Below, in pieces: positions 43,161-52,403 of a stretch of 64,000 nt of DNA (the stretch's first letter is position 1; every line of letters begins with the position of its first letter). Source of the stretch: an uncultured Opitutales bacterium (GTDB lineage: Bacteria > Verrucomicrobiota > Verrucomicrobiia > Opitutales > Intestinicryptomonadaceae). The DNA is taken from positions 42,140-106,139 of the forward strand of contig URGP01000009.1 of NCBI GenBank assembly GCA_900547395.1, read 5' to 3'. The notes beneath the pieces are model-generated. The model did no database searches. It was not told the origin of the DNA and saw only the letters and a list, made by a program, of their open reading frames with translations. Both the position numbers and the translations under genes were made by a program.

Positions 43161-44396
43161 ATGCAAAAACGCGTTTTTAAGACTTCTTTGATACTGCTGG
43201 TTGCAGGCATTTGCGCATCGGCAAACGCAGCACTTGTCTGGGAAAAGGACAAGGGCTGGCAGGTCGAAGGCGGAGTTTTGGAAAACGTGATAGGCGAAAA
43301 GGCCGAGGCAAAAAACGCATTGGAAGCCATGAACAAGGCGGGCAAAGCGCAAGAAGAAGGTGATTTTTCCGCCGCCATCGACTATTATAAAATAGTGGTC
43401 CAAGAATACCCCCTCTCGATTTTCGCCGCCGACGCCTATTTGCAGCTTGCCGTTTTATACAAGCGCGACGGACAGTTTTCGGAAGCGTACAGATGTCTGG
43501 AGTTAATCGTAAAAAATTATCCGGGCTTTGAAAAGTATAACGCGGTGATTTCCGAAGAGTACGATCTTGCAAGCACAATCCAAAAGGGTGCGCGCCCGTA
43601 TTTGTGGGGAGTAATCCCTTGGTTTAAAGATTTCAATCTTGCGATAAAAATATATGAAAGCGTGGTTTCAAACGCGCCTTTTGGCGACTACGCGCCCCTT
43701 GCATTGATGAACATATCCATAATCGCAAACCATATCGATAAGCAGGAGCTTGCAATCGACGCACTCGACAGAATCATAAATACCTACCCCCAAAGCTCCC
43801 TCACCCCCGACGCCTACTTGCAAATGGCAAACACCTACCGCGAGATGGTTCAAGGCGCGGACTACGACCAGTCAACGGTGGTGAAAGCAATGGATTTTTA
43901 TCAGGACTTCATGATTTTGTTCCCGCAAAACGCCTCGATAGCAAACGCGGAAGCGGGGTTTGAGCTGATGCAGGACATCCACGCGCGAAGCCGCCTTGTC
44001 ATGGGAGATTTCTACTACTATTACAGAAACAACAACAAAGCCGCCTCCATTTTCTATAACGAAACCATAACAATCGCGCCAAAGAGCCTTGCGGCAACAG
44101 AAGCGCAGGCAGGATTAAAGAAAATAGCAAACGGCGAAATCGCCCCGATGACGATTGTCGATTTCTTCTTCGGTAGATACAAACGCCCGTCTTACGACGC
44201 CTACGAAGACGAAACAAAAATAGAGAAGCTGAATGCGGAAGCGTTTGAAATAAAGTCCGCCGAAGCGTTCATTGAAACTCCCGCAATTTTTGACGAAAAC
44301 ATCGAAGCCTCTTCAATAAGGGAAGAAAAAGACGCCCAAAAGTCGGCAATTAAAAATTTTGAAAAGACTTTGAAAGACGAAGGTTTTGTAAAATAG
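43161..44396 (+). CDS. BamD-like TPR protein of the outer-membrane assembly machinery
   Basis: The 411-residue protein has a signal peptide with probable cleavage after SANA, then a series of TPR-like helical pairs, including AAIDYYKIVVQEYPLSIFAADAYLQLAVLYKRDGQFSEA trimmed to its core motif YPxS-x-xA-x-x-A. BamD proteins are TPR scaffolds of the BAM complex. Unlike typical BamD there is no lipobox cysteine at the signal junction, so it would be periplasmic. It may also be a general CpoB/YbgF-like TPR protein. Its neighbours fabH and an LptE-like lipoprotein fit envelope building. Confidence 0.7.
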   Translation: MQKRVFKTSLILLVAGICASANAALVWEKDKGWQVEGGVLENVIGEKAEAKNALEAMNKAGKAQEEGDFSAAIDYYKIVVQEYPLSIFAADAYLQLAVLYKRDGQFSEAYRCLELIVKNYPGFEKYNAVISEEYDLASTIQKGARPYLWGVIPWFKDFNLAIKIYESVVSNAPFGDYAPLALMNISIIANHIDKQELAIDALDRIINTYPQSSLTPDAYLQMANTYREMVQGADYDQSTVVKAMDFYQDFMILFPQNASIANAEAGFELMQDIHARSRLVMGDFYYYYRNNNKAASIFYNETITIAPKSLAATEAQAGLKKIANGEIAPMTIVDFFFGRYKRPSYDAYEDETKIEKLNAEAFEIKSAEAFIETPAIFDENIEASSIREEKDAQKSAIKNFEKTLKDEGFVK

Positions 44397-44409
44397 AAAG
44401 AACAGGCTT

Positions 44410-44919
44410 ATGCGCGCATTCTTAAATTTTCTGGTTTTAACGCTTTCAAGCCTCGCGCTTTGCGCCTGCAATTACACCCTCGAAGGCACGGCGCAGCCGT
44501 TGCCGTTTAAGACGATAGCGGTAAAGCAGGTTGTAAACAACTCCTATGCGCCGCAAGCCTCAAACCCGCTGATGACGCAGGTTTGCACAATGCTTTCACA
44601 AACTCCCGCCCTCACATTGACGAGTCTCGACGAAGCCCAGGCTGTCCTTGAAATCACCTTGGACGACTACACGAAAAGCGTGTATGCTACCCGATACGAA
44701 GATACCGACATGGCGCGCGCAATAACGGTACAGCTCTCCGCAAACTGCACTCTGCGCAATTTGAAAACGGGCGAAGTAATATTCAAAGACAGACCTTTCA
44801 GCGTAAAAAACCACATATTTAACGACGAAAGCTTCCTTGACGGAGAGTACCAAAATATGACCACTCTCACGGGAATGCTCGCCCGCAAAATAGTTGATTC
44901 CGTTTTGGGAATATGGTAA
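44410..44919 (+). CDS. LptE-like LPS-assembly lipoprotein
   Basis: This 169-residue protein has a lipoprotein signal with LSSLALCAC, the second cysteine (about residue 20) fitting the lipobox best. The mature part begins YTLEGTAQPLPFKTIAVKQV and has a strand/helix order with NPLMTQVCTMLSQ, resembling the LptE fold, which plugs the LptD barrel in the outer membrane. It overlaps the rpe start by seven bases. The call rests on pattern and neighbours such as the BamD-like gene. Confidence 0.72.
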   Translation: MRAFLNFLVLTLSSLALCACNYTLEGTAQPLPFKTIAVKQVVNNSYAPQASNPLMTQVCTMLSQTPALTLTSLDEAQAVLEITLDDYTKSVYATRYEDTDMARAITVQLSANCTLRNLKTGEVIFKDRPFSVKNHIFNDESFLDGEYQNMTTLTGMLARKIVDSVLGIW

Positions 44920-45575
44920 AAAATTCATTAGTTCTTGCTCCGTCAATACTTGCGGCAGACTGCGCCGCCCTCGGAGACGCCGTTGGCAAAATCAAAAACG
45001 CGGGGCTGAAATGGGTCCATTTCGACGTAATGGACGCGCATTTCGTGCCGAATCTGTCGTTCGGACCCCAATTTTTAAAGAGACTGCGCGAGCTTTACCC
45101 CGACATGTTTTTCGACGTCCACCTGATGATGGATAATCCGCATCTTTACATCGACGCCTTTGCCTCTGCGGGAGCAAGCCTCATAAACGTGCATTTGGAA
45201 CCCGATTTTCCGCTTGCAGAAACACTGCGCGAAATTCATTTGAAGGGGCTTAAAGTTGGAATCACAATCAAGCCCAAAACAAGCGTTTTTGAACTCGCCC
45301 CCTATCTGCCCTTTGTGGATTTGGCAATGCTTATGACGGTAGAACCAGGATTTGGCGGGCAAACCATTGTCGAAAACGCGCATGAAAGAATTGCGGCGTT
45401 AAAAAAATTGCGCGAAGAAATGAAGCTTAATTTCCGCATTGAAATAGACGGCGGAGTTACAGCGCAAAATGTTTCGGGATGCATCAAAGCAGGCGCGGAC
45501 ACCATAGTTGCGGGAACGGCATTTTTTAAACATACAGACGAACTTCTCGCCGCAATAGCTGCCGAAAACAAATAA
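44913..45575 (+). CDS. rpe: Ribulose-phosphate 3-epimerase
   Basis: This 220-residue TIM barrel opens with LAPSILAADCAAL and includes VHFDVMDAHFVPN, DVHLMMDNP, MTVEPGFGGQ and IEIDGGV, the full Rpe pattern with metal-binding His/Asp residues. It interconverts ribulose-5-phosphate and xylulose-5-phosphate in the pentose phosphate pathway. Its start overlaps the LptE-like gene by seven bases and a strong terminator follows 22 bases after the stop, so it ends the rpmF-plsX-fabH transcript. Confidence 0.95.
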   Translation: MVKNSLVLAPSILAADCAALGDAVGKIKNAGLKWVHFDVMDAHFVPNLSFGPQFLKRLRELYPDMFFDVHLMMDNPHLYIDAFASAGASLINVHLEPDFPLAETLREIHLKGLKVGITIKPKTSVFELAPYLPFVDLAMLMTVEPGFGGQTIVENAHERIAALKKLREEMKLNFRIEIDGGVTAQNVSGCIKAGADTIVAGTAFFKHTDELLAAIAAENK

Positions 45576-45596
45576 AAGTTTTGCTTAAAACTTTCT

Positions 45597-45622
45597 GCTC
45601 CGAAACAAATCGGAGCTTTTTT
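45597..45622 (+). terminator. Intrinsic terminator after rpe
   Basis: A seven-base-pair stem (GCTCCGA with TCGGAGC), a six-base loop and six T lie 22 bases after the rpe stop. Confidence 0.85.
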
Positions 45623-45708
45623 GTGTCATTTTTTCGCCCTGTTTTTCCGTAAAATAAAACAAAATTTCAAAGCCGCAAGTATGTGAAACAAAAACATTAA
45701 AAAATTTA

Positions 45709-45735
45709 TTGACTTGCGCAAACAAAAGATATAAA
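45709..45735 (+). promoter_or_regulatory. Candidate promoter of the first PEP-CTERM gene
   Basis: TTGACT (45709-45714) is followed after 15 bases by TATAAA (45730-45735), within an A/T-rich stretch; a frame-shifted reading TAAAAA at 17-base spacing is also possible. The ATG is at 45748, so the leader would be very short. Confidence 0.5.
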
Positions 45736-45747
45736 AATAAAATTATC

Positions 45748-46800
45748 ATGAATAAATACATACCTATACTTTCAACGGCCTTGCTGTTTGCCTCGGCAAG
45801 CGTTGCAACCGCAGCAACCGCGATATTTAATTTTTCCGCATCTGTCGGAGATGCTGAAAATCCCGTAAATGTTTGGGACGCAGTCTCGGCAGAAAGCGAA
45901 TACGGCGCATTTTACGGAAACGACCCCTACTCTGTTTGGTGCGACCAATTGATATTAAACGGGGGAAACAATAGCGTAAATCTTGCGATTACAGGTACGT
46001 TTTCCGATAATTATCCAACGCCGGAAGCCAAAAATTCCACGGTAAATCTGCAATTTAACAACATTAACTTGGCTCTTTCCGGAGAAAATGCCAGATTAGA
46101 TTCAAGAGTCGGCACTTCAGGCAGAGGCAACATAACCTTAAAAGGCGGCACGGTGTTGACCGTTTCCAATGGCGCGAAAGTGGGTCTTGGCACGGTTGGA
46201 ACGATAAACGACTCCACAGTTGAAGGCATTTACATGAATGAAACCACCGCAGCGTCAGTCATAATTCAAGGTGCGTCTTATTTCTATAACAGAAACACAA
46301 AAATCGGCAACGCCTCTTCAACTGAAATCCAGTCGGTAAAAATCATAGGTTCTGACAACGACGTCTTCTTCAGAAATCTTGCACTTATAGGAGCCGCGGG
46401 AACATCTGCGGCGTCTCCGCTCGGCGGCGTTTTGGAATGGGTTGCCGACGCAAACGGCATCACCACAATAAATCATGTGGGAGGTATGCCCGAGTTCAGC
46501 GGCGTTCTCAAATTCGATTTCACAAACTTGATTTGGGACGAATCCTGGGGAGACGAAAAAATATTCACCCTTATCAACGCAGATAGCGACACAAGCGCAT
46601 TGAACGACTGGGTTATGCTAAACGGAACAGGGGATTTTGTCGAATTTATAGGAGTTGACGGCGGAGAATTTACAGCCGACAGCAAGCATCTTTACCTTAC
46701 AATCGCAAGAGATTCCCTGCAAGTTCCCGAACCATCGACATACGCGGCAATCTTTGGCGCAATCGCCCTCGCATTTGCGGCATACAGAAGAAGAAAGTAG
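45748..46800 (+). CDS. PEP-CTERM sorted surface protein (350 aa)
   Basis: The protein has a signal peptide with cleavage probably near ATAA, a middle of beta-strand-rich, Asn/Thr/Gly-rich sequence with motifs such as GGTVLTVSNGAKVG that recall autotransporter-like repeats, and a C-terminal sorting tail: VPEPSTYAAIFGAIALAF then AAYRRRK. PEP-CTERM tails are recognised by exosortase and the protein is held in or moved through the outer layers; no exosortase is in the window. The start is the ATG at 45748; a TTG at 45709 would add 13 residues inside the promoter. A bidirectional terminator follows. Confidence 0.88.
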   Translation: MNKYIPILSTALLFASASVATAATAIFNFSASVGDAENPVNVWDAVSAESEYGAFYGNDPYSVWCDQLILNGGNNSVNLAITGTFSDNYPTPEAKNSTVNLQFNNINLALSGENARLDSRVGTSGRGNITLKGGTVLTVSNGAKVGLGTVGTINDSTVEGIYMNETTAASVIIQGASYFYNRNTKIGNASSTEIQSVKIIGSDNDVFFRNLALIGAAGTSAASPLGGVLEWVADANGITTINHVGGMPEFSGVLKFDFTNLIWDESWGDEKIFTLINADSDTSALNDWVMLNGTGDFVEFIGVDGGEFTADSKHLYLTIARDSLQVPEPSTYAAIFGAIALAFAAYRRRK

Positions 46801-46820
46801 TTATTTTTTCATAAAGCAAA

Positions 46821-46852
46821 AAACTCCGCACGGCAATGTGCGGAGTTTTTTT
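46821..46852. terminator. Bidirectional terminator between PEP-CTERM and beta-helix genes
   Basis: A perfect eleven-base-pair stem (46821-46831 with 46838-46848) has a six-base loop, four further T on the plus side and an A run before the stem that gives T on the minus strand. It can serve both convergent genes. Confidence 0.9.
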
Positions 46853-46857
46853 GCGCC

Positions 46858-49407
46858 CTATTCTTTCGGAAGAATCTTAAAGTTCGCAAACTGCGTTTTT
46901 GCGCCGCTATCGCCTGTAAATATAAACCCCATCCAGCCGAAAGTTTTTGACGGATTTTCAGAATTTATACTTATGCTTGTATTTACAAGTTTCCTGCCGT
47001 TTGAGTTTGAAATATTTAAAGCGTGAATAAAGCAAGCATAGTCTCCATTTACCTCCAAGAACATTTCAACATCAAGCCATTCGCCTATCGGAAGTTTGGC
47101 ATTGGTAGGCATAAATACGGCGTTTCTAATTTGAAATTTTGCCCCGCGGTTTAATACCCCCTCGTTTTCACGCAATTCAAAAATAAAATCGCTGTTTTCC
47201 GAAAGCTTCATCTTAAATGAAATCTTGACGGTTTGTGACTTTGTGAAATTGCATCTGTAAAAAAAGTACGGCATCCAGCTCGGCGTTGTTTTTTCGTCTG
47301 AAACTTCCAAAATCCTACCAAGAATATCATCGCTTAAAATACGCGCCCCTTCCCCGATGAATTCCATTTTAAGCATAGGCTTTTCATTCCAAACTTCGCG
47401 CGAAAAATCGTCATCGACATAACGGGCAAAATTCGCGCTTTTCGCCCTATTTGCAACTTTCGGGAATTCGTAATTTTTCAAAATTCCCTCAGCAATTCTG
47501 CGCATAAGCCCCTGGGGTCCCGCCTTTGATATTTCCAATTTTTCAAAGCCGATTTTTTGAACCGCGCCGCCGTTTTTTATCCTGCCCGCAATGACGTCGG
47601 AAACGCTGATTTCGCCGACCAGCGAATTTTTGTCCTGCCCCGACTTTTGCCATGCGCCAAAATCCATTTCGCCGAAACCAAGCGGAAAACCGCGCCGCCA
47701 ATAGACGTTGAAATCGAACTCTGCGTCTTCGCGCTTTGGGGAATTTCCCCTGAAAAGCGGCGATTTTTCGCCAAACAAAACCAGATTTTTTTTGAATGAA
47801 AAAGAATTTTTATTGTGCCTGCCAAGTCCGACCTGAAAGTCTTTGGAATCGACAAACAAATTGTTTTCAACCGCGCAGTTTGAGCCGTAGTGCATGAAAT
47901 ATCCGCCCTCCTGCGCGCGGATTACGAAATTTTTGCGCACAGAAAACCCCGAAGAGCCTTCGTCGTTGTAAATTCCCCAGCCGCCGTAGTTGTGGCAGGT
48001 GATGTCGGAAATAACATTGCCTGCAATCTCTGAGCCAACGGAAGAGCCAAGGGTGTAAATGCCGCCCAAGTCGCTCATCTCGCCGAACGACAAATGGTGG
48101 ATTTTGTTGAAATTTATCTTGTTGTTTTGCGTATGAGTCGGCGCGCTTCCCCAAGTCCAACCAACGGAGATTCCCGTGTAATAGCCGTCGAAAATCTCGT
48201 TGTTTGATATTTTGCAAGAATTTACGTCAAACGCCAAAATCCCGATGCCCGACTTGCATTCGCGCCCGTAGTTGAAAATCAAATTGTTCGCAACTTCGAT
48301 GCGCCCGCTCGTAAGCCCGTCAAGCTCGGGATTTGCGCCCGTGACGGCTTTTTGCAAAACTCCCAAACGTACGCCGCCTGCCCCCAAGTCGTGCATGATG
48401 CAGTTTCGGATTTTTGAGTCCCAGACAGATTTTCCGAACTCGACGGCGTAGCCTCCCGCGCGCCTGAATATGCAAAAATTAAATTCTATGTTTTCGGCGT
48501 TTTCAAATTTCACAAGAGAAGGAAACGAAGTAGCACCCTGCGCCGAAGTCTGCCACGCCCCGTTTTCAAGAGCCTTTACGCCGCCGCACTCAAAGCTTAC
48601 GTTTTCAAACTTCACGTTTTTAAGCTTGCTTTCCGCACTATCTCCGCGCCCAATCAAAAGGGTTTCAAGCGCGGGATAAAAAGCATCGGAAATTTCAGAA
48701 CAAGTCTTGTAAAAGACTTCCCTTGAAGCGGCGTCAAAGTAAAACTCGCCCTCTTCGTCAAGCCCTGCGCGGGTGTTTAAAATCTTGTAGCGCGGATTTT
48801 TATCGTAAATGAAAAACGGGCGGCACGAGGCGGGAGAAAGAAATTTCAGCAAGACGCTTTCACCGTCCAATCCTTCCTGAGACAAACTTTCAACTTTCAG
48901 CCACAAGTGTATCCAAGACATGTAAGCGTCAATCCGCGCGTTTTTAAGCTCCGATTTCGGTAGATTTAAAAGCGGCAAGACGTCGTTTTTGTCGGCAATG
49001 AATTCGGAAGAGCTTCCCCCGCGTTCCCTGCTTGGAACTTTCTCTTTTATGAAGAAATAATCCCCGTTTGGAATTTCCGAAAATCTTGCCCTTCGAGAGT
49101 TTACATACAAAGACGAAACGTCCCCGCCGACCTTCGCCTTCCAAATTCCGCCGCCGACATTCCGCCAATTTGCGATTTTCCTCGCGGAGCTTATCACTGT
49201 TTTTCCCGAAGGGTCGCCCAATACCGTCAAGCCGCAATGCTTGTTTGAAAGGACAAGCGGCTCGTCCAAAAAGTATGTAATGGGTTCGAGTTTTAGCGTT
49301 TTTTCCTCTGAAAGAGCGGCTCTATCAAACGCTTCCTGCAAGCTTGACACCGCAAAAGTCGAAACATAAAAAAACGCAAGTATTAAAAATAAAGCATGTT
49401 TTGCCAT
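46858..49407 (-). CDS. Secreted right-handed beta-helix protein (GH141/pectate lyase-like)
   Basis: The 849-residue protein has a signal peptide (LFLILAFFYVSTFA) and a long parallel beta-helix with repeats of the kind NNLIFNYGRECKSG and NNEIFDGYYTGIS. Near residue 80 is ARKIANWRNVGGGIWKAKV, a stretch shared with GH141-type glycosidases and similar Bacteroidota/Verrucomicrobiota enzymes. The last 200 residues look like a lectin/LamG-type jelly roll (FYRCNFTKSQTVKISFKM). It likely binds or cuts a polysaccharide; the substrate is unknown. I chose the ATG at 49407, with AAAGGA nine bases upstream, over a TTG ten codons earlier. Confidence 0.75.
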   Translation of the reverse strand: MAKHALFLILAFFYVSTFAVSSLQEAFDRAALSEEKTLKLEPITYFLDEPLVLSNKHCGLTVLGDPSGKTVISSARKIANWRNVGGGIWKAKVGGDVSSLYVNSRRARFSEIPNGDYFFIKEKVPSRERGGSSSEFIADKNDVLPLLNLPKSELKNARIDAYMSWIHLWLKVESLSQEGLDGESVLLKFLSPASCRPFFIYDKNPRYKILNTRAGLDEEGEFYFDAASREVFYKTCSEISDAFYPALETLLIGRGDSAESKLKNVKFENVSFECGGVKALENGAWQTSAQGATSFPSLVKFENAENIEFNFCIFRRAGGYAVEFGKSVWDSKIRNCIMHDLGAGGVRLGVLQKAVTGANPELDGLTSGRIEVANNLIFNYGRECKSGIGILAFDVNSCKISNNEIFDGYYTGISVGWTWGSAPTHTQNNKINFNKIHHLSFGEMSDLGGIYTLGSSVGSEIAGNVISDITCHNYGGWGIYNDEGSSGFSVRKNFVIRAQEGGYFMHYGSNCAVENNLFVDSKDFQVGLGRHNKNSFSFKKNLVLFGEKSPLFRGNSPKREDAEFDFNVYWRRGFPLGFGEMDFGAWQKSGQDKNSLVGEISVSDVIAGRIKNGGAVQKIGFEKLEISKAGPQGLMRRIAEGILKNYEFPKVANRAKSANFARYVDDDFSREVWNEKPMLKMEFIGEGARILSDDILGRILEVSDEKTTPSWMPYFFYRCNFTKSQTVKISFKMKLSENSDFIFELRENEGVLNRGAKFQIRNAVFMPTNAKLPIGEWLDVEMFLEVNGDYACFIHALNISNSNGRKLVNTSISINSENPSKTFGWMGFIFTGDSGAKTQFANFKILPKE

Positions 49408-49677
49408 AAACACATATCCTTTAATGTCTATTTTCAATATTTATCCCGCTTTTTCAACTTAAAAAGCGCATTAAAAAAAGCTTGCAATGAAAGCCGCAAA
49501 ATGCGAAATTTTCATTCTTTATAAAAGCGTTAGATTCAAGCAGGTCCTTTTTCTTGCAAAAATCCGCAGTTTTAGCCGAAAGAACTTTCGGAATTTCAGC
49601 GGCATTTTCGGCGCGGAGCTGGAAATGCGGGCGTAAAAATCCGCCCCGAAAACTGTGAAACACGGAAAGAAATAAAA

Positions 49678-49947
49678 ATGGCAGACAAAGTAATAGACAA
49701 AGAAAGCATCATCAAGGAATACCGCCTTGACGAAAAAGACACGGGTTCGTGCGAAGTTCAAGTCGCGCTTCTTTCGGCAAGAATCGCGCACCTCACAGAC
49801 CACCTCGCAACCCACAAAAAGGACTTCCACTCGCGCAGAGGCCTCATTGCAATGACTTCAAAGCGCAGAAAGCTCCTCGATTACTTGAAGAAGAACGACC
49901 TTGAACGCTACAATTCGCTCATCGTTCGTTTGGGCTTGCGCCGATAA
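49678..49947 (+). CDS. rpsO: 30S ribosomal protein S15
   Basis: This 89-residue protein has the S15 core [18 protein letters not shown] and [17 protein letters not shown], at the standard length. S15 binds 16S rRNA in the central domain early in 30S assembly. It is followed by a terminator and then pnp, the order seen in many bacteria. The 270-base gap before it holds the start region of the minus-strand beta-helix gene and the rpsO leader; no clear regulatory fold is recognised there. Confidence 0.97.
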   Translation: MADKVIDKESIIKEYRLDEKDTGSCEVQVALLSARIAHLTDHLATHKKDFHSRRGLIAMTSKRRKLLDYLKKNDLERYNSLIVRLGLRR

Positions 49948-49956
49948 TTACGCGAC

Positions 49957-49984
49957 AAAGCCGTACTTTTCGTGCGGCTTTTTC
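49957..49984 (+). terminator. Terminator/attenuator between rpsO and pnp
   Basis: A ten-base-pair stem (AAAGCCGTAC with GTGCGGCTTT, one G-U pair) with a five-base loop and a short T run starts nine bases after the rpsO stop. As in other bacteria some transcripts may read through into pnp. Confidence 0.8.
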
Positions 49985-50141
49985 TTTGCGCAAAAGGCGT
50001 TGAATGCGGGAAATCCGCAGTAAAAGCAAGGGAAGTTCGGGTTCGTCAAAAAAAAATTCAGCCCGGCTTTCTTTTTTAAACTAAAATTTAGCGATGCTAA
50101 GACGTCCGACCCGTCAGTCGCATTTTGAAAGAGAATACATA

Positions 50142-52268
50142 ATGAAACAAAAATACAGCGTAGAGGTAAAAGACCTCGATATGACAATATCAACGGGAAC
50201 AATCGCAAAACAGGCGAACGGTTCCGTAACAATCAGCGTTGGAGAAACAACGCTATTTGTATCCGCAGTGGCGGCAAACAGTGTAAAACCCGGTCAGGAC
50301 TTCTTCCCCTTGACGGTTGACTACCGCGAAAACTATTCGGCGGCAGGCAGATTTCCGGGCGGATACTTCAAAAGGGAAGGCAGACCTTCCGAAAAAGAAA
50401 TTTTAACTTCCCGCCTTTGCGACAGACCATTGCGCCCATTGTTCCCGAAGGGCTTTATGAACGAAGTCCAGGTAATCGGGCAGGTTTTGTCGGCAGACAT
50501 GATTAACGACCCCGATATTTTGATGGTAAACGGCGCGTCAGCCGCGATGCTTATTTCCGACATTCCTTGGAACGGCCCCGTGGGTTGCATACGCCTTGGC
50601 GAAATTGACGGCGAATTTGTCGTAAATCCGACCCATGAGCAAATGGAAGAATCCGTCCTCGACTTGATCTATGTCGGCAACGAAAAAGAAATGATGATGA
50701 TTGAAGGCTCGGCGGAACAATATCCCGACGAAAGATTTATCGAAGCCTTGGAATTTGCCCACAAGCAAATCCAGAAAATCATCGAAGCTCAAAAGGAGCT
50801 GGCAAAAATCTGCGGCAAACAAAAGCGCGAATTTGAGCTTCACACAGTAAAGCCCGAAATTTTGACAATGTGCCGCGAATACGTCGGCGGACGCCTTTTG
50901 GAAGCGGTTTTCCAAGACAACAAGCTCAAAAGGCAGGGCGATGTTGACGCCCTCATGGCTGAAACTGCGGAATTCGTAAAGGGCAAAGTAGGCGAAGAGG
51001 AATTTGACGAAAATCAAATCAAAATGGCGTTTGAAGAACTCCAAGAAGTCGTTTACCGCGACAATATCTTGGACGCGGGCAAGCGTTGCGACGGCCGCGA
51101 AGTAAAGCAAATCCGCCCGCTCGGCGCAATGGTGGGCGTTCTTCCGAGAGTCCACGGCAGCGCAATATTCTCGCGCGGCGAAACTCAGGCTCTCGTCACA
51201 ACCACGCTCGGCACAACCCGCGACGTTCAGGAACTCGACGGCTTGACAGGCGGCACGAAGCAAAAATCGTTCATTCTCCACTACAACTTCCCGCCCTACT
51301 CTGTCGGCGAAACAGGCCGCTTCGGCACTCCCGGCAGGCGCGAAATCGGACACGGCAACTTGGCGGAACGCTCGCTTTTGCCCGTTCTCCCGTCAGTTGA
51401 CGAATTCCCGTACGCAATCCGCCTCGTTTCCGACATCATGGAATCAAACGGCTCGACTTCAATGGCGTCAGTCTGCGGCGGTTGCTTGAGCCTTATGGAC
51501 GCGGGCGTTCCGATAGAAACTCCCGTTGCTGGCATTTCCTGCGGCTTGGTTACACGCTTTGACGAAAACGGAAACCTGCTAAAACACATTGTTTTGACGG
51601 ACATCATCGGAGCCGAAGACCACTTCGGCGACATGGACTTCAAAATTTGCGGCACAAAGAACGGCATCACGGGCTTCCAGCTCGACCTCAAAATCAAGGG
51701 ATTGCCCTTTGACATCGCAAAAGAAGCAATACGCCAAAACAAGGAAGCGCGCACAAAGATTTTGGGCGTAATGGCAGAAGCTTTGGCAGAACCCAACAAG
51801 GAACTCAAAGAATTTGCCCCGCGCATCAAGATTATCCAAATCGCCCCCGAAAAAGTCGGCGCACTCATCGGGCCGGGAGGCAAGAATATCCGCCGCATAA
51901 CCGAAGTTTCGGGCGCGCAAATCGACATCGACGACGACAACCCCGGCAAGGTTTTGATATTCGCGAACTCCGCAACTTCAATGAAGCGCGCGGTTTCGGA
52001 AGTCGAATTGATTGCGGCGGAAATTGAAGTCGGCAAGACCTACCGCGGTATCGTCCGTTCCATCAAGGAATTTGGCGCATTCGTCGAATGCCTGCCCGGC
52101 AAGGAAGGCTTGGTGCATATCTCTGAACTTGCGGATTTCCGCGTAAAGAAGACGGAAGACGTCTGCAAGCTTGGCGATGAAATGATTGTAAAATGCATCG
52201 GCATTGACGACAAGGGCAAAGTAAGGCTTTCGCGCAAAGCGGCTCTTGAAGACATGAAGCAGGCTTAA
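50142..52268 (+). CDS. pnp: Polyribonucleotide nucleotidyltransferase
   Basis: This 708-residue protein has two RNase PH domains (first with [16 protein letters not shown], second with [16 protein letters not shown]), a KH domain with [11 protein letters not shown], and a C-terminal S1 domain with [14 protein letters not shown]. It degrades RNA 3' to 5' by phosphorolysis and can add tails. I chose the ATG at 50142; an earlier ATG at 50094 adds 16 residues outside the conserved start. It is followed by a strong terminator 23 bases after the stop. Confidence 0.97.
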   Translation: MKQKYSVEVKDLDMTISTGTIAKQANGSVTISVGETTLFVSAVAANSVKPGQDFFPLTVDYRENYSAAGRFPGGYFKREGRPSEKEILTSRLCDRPLRPLFPKGFMNEVQVIGQVLSADMINDPDILMVNGASAAMLISDIPWNGPVGCIRLGEIDGEFVVNPTHEQMEESVLDLIYVGNEKEMMMIEGSAEQYPDERFIEALEFAHKQIQKIIEAQKELAKICGKQKREFELHTVKPEILTMCREYVGGRLLEAVFQDNKLKRQGDVDALMAETAEFVKGKVGEEEFDENQIKMAFEELQEVVYRDNILDAGKRCDGREVKQIRPLGAMVGVLPRVHGSAIFSRGETQALVTTTLGTTRDVQELDGLTGGTKQKSFILHYNFPPYSVGETGRFGTPGRREIGHGNLAERSLLPVLPSVDEFPYAIRLVSDIMESNGSTSMASVCGGCLSLMDAGVPIETPVAGISCGLVTRFDENGNLLKHIVLTDIIGAEDHFGDMDFKICGTKNGITGFQLDLKIKGLPFDIAKEAIRQNKEARTKILGVMAEALAEPNKELKEFAPRIKIIQIAPEKVGALIGPGGKNIRRITEVSGAQIDIDDDNPGKVLIFANSATSMKRAVSEVELIAAEIEVGKTYRGIVRSIKEFGAFVECLPGKEGLVHISELADFRVKKTEDVCKLGDEMIVKCIGIDDKGKVRLSRKAALEDMKQA

Positions 52269-52291
52269 AACCGCAAGCAGTAAAAAATTTA

Positions 52292-52319
52292 AGAGAGGGT
52301 TTTCGCCCTCTCTTTTTTT
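52292..52319 (+). terminator. Intrinsic terminator after pnp
   Basis: An eight-base-pair stem (AGAGAGGG with CCCTCTCT), six-base loop and seven T end the rpsO-pnp transcript. Confidence 0.92.
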
Positions 52320-52350
52320 GTTTCAGTAAAATTTCTACATATAAAAAATC

Positions 52351-52379
52351 TCGACAAAAAGGAATAAATATGAAATAAT
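52351..52379 (+). promoter_or_regulatory. Candidate promoter of the Ig-repeat gene
   Basis: TCGACA (52351-52356) and AATAAT (52374-52379) are spaced by 17 bases, 24 bases before the ATG at 52404. A nearby TATGATAAT could be an alternative -10. Confidence 0.4.
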
Positions 52380-52403
52380 TATGATAATATTAAAAATAAC
52401 ATC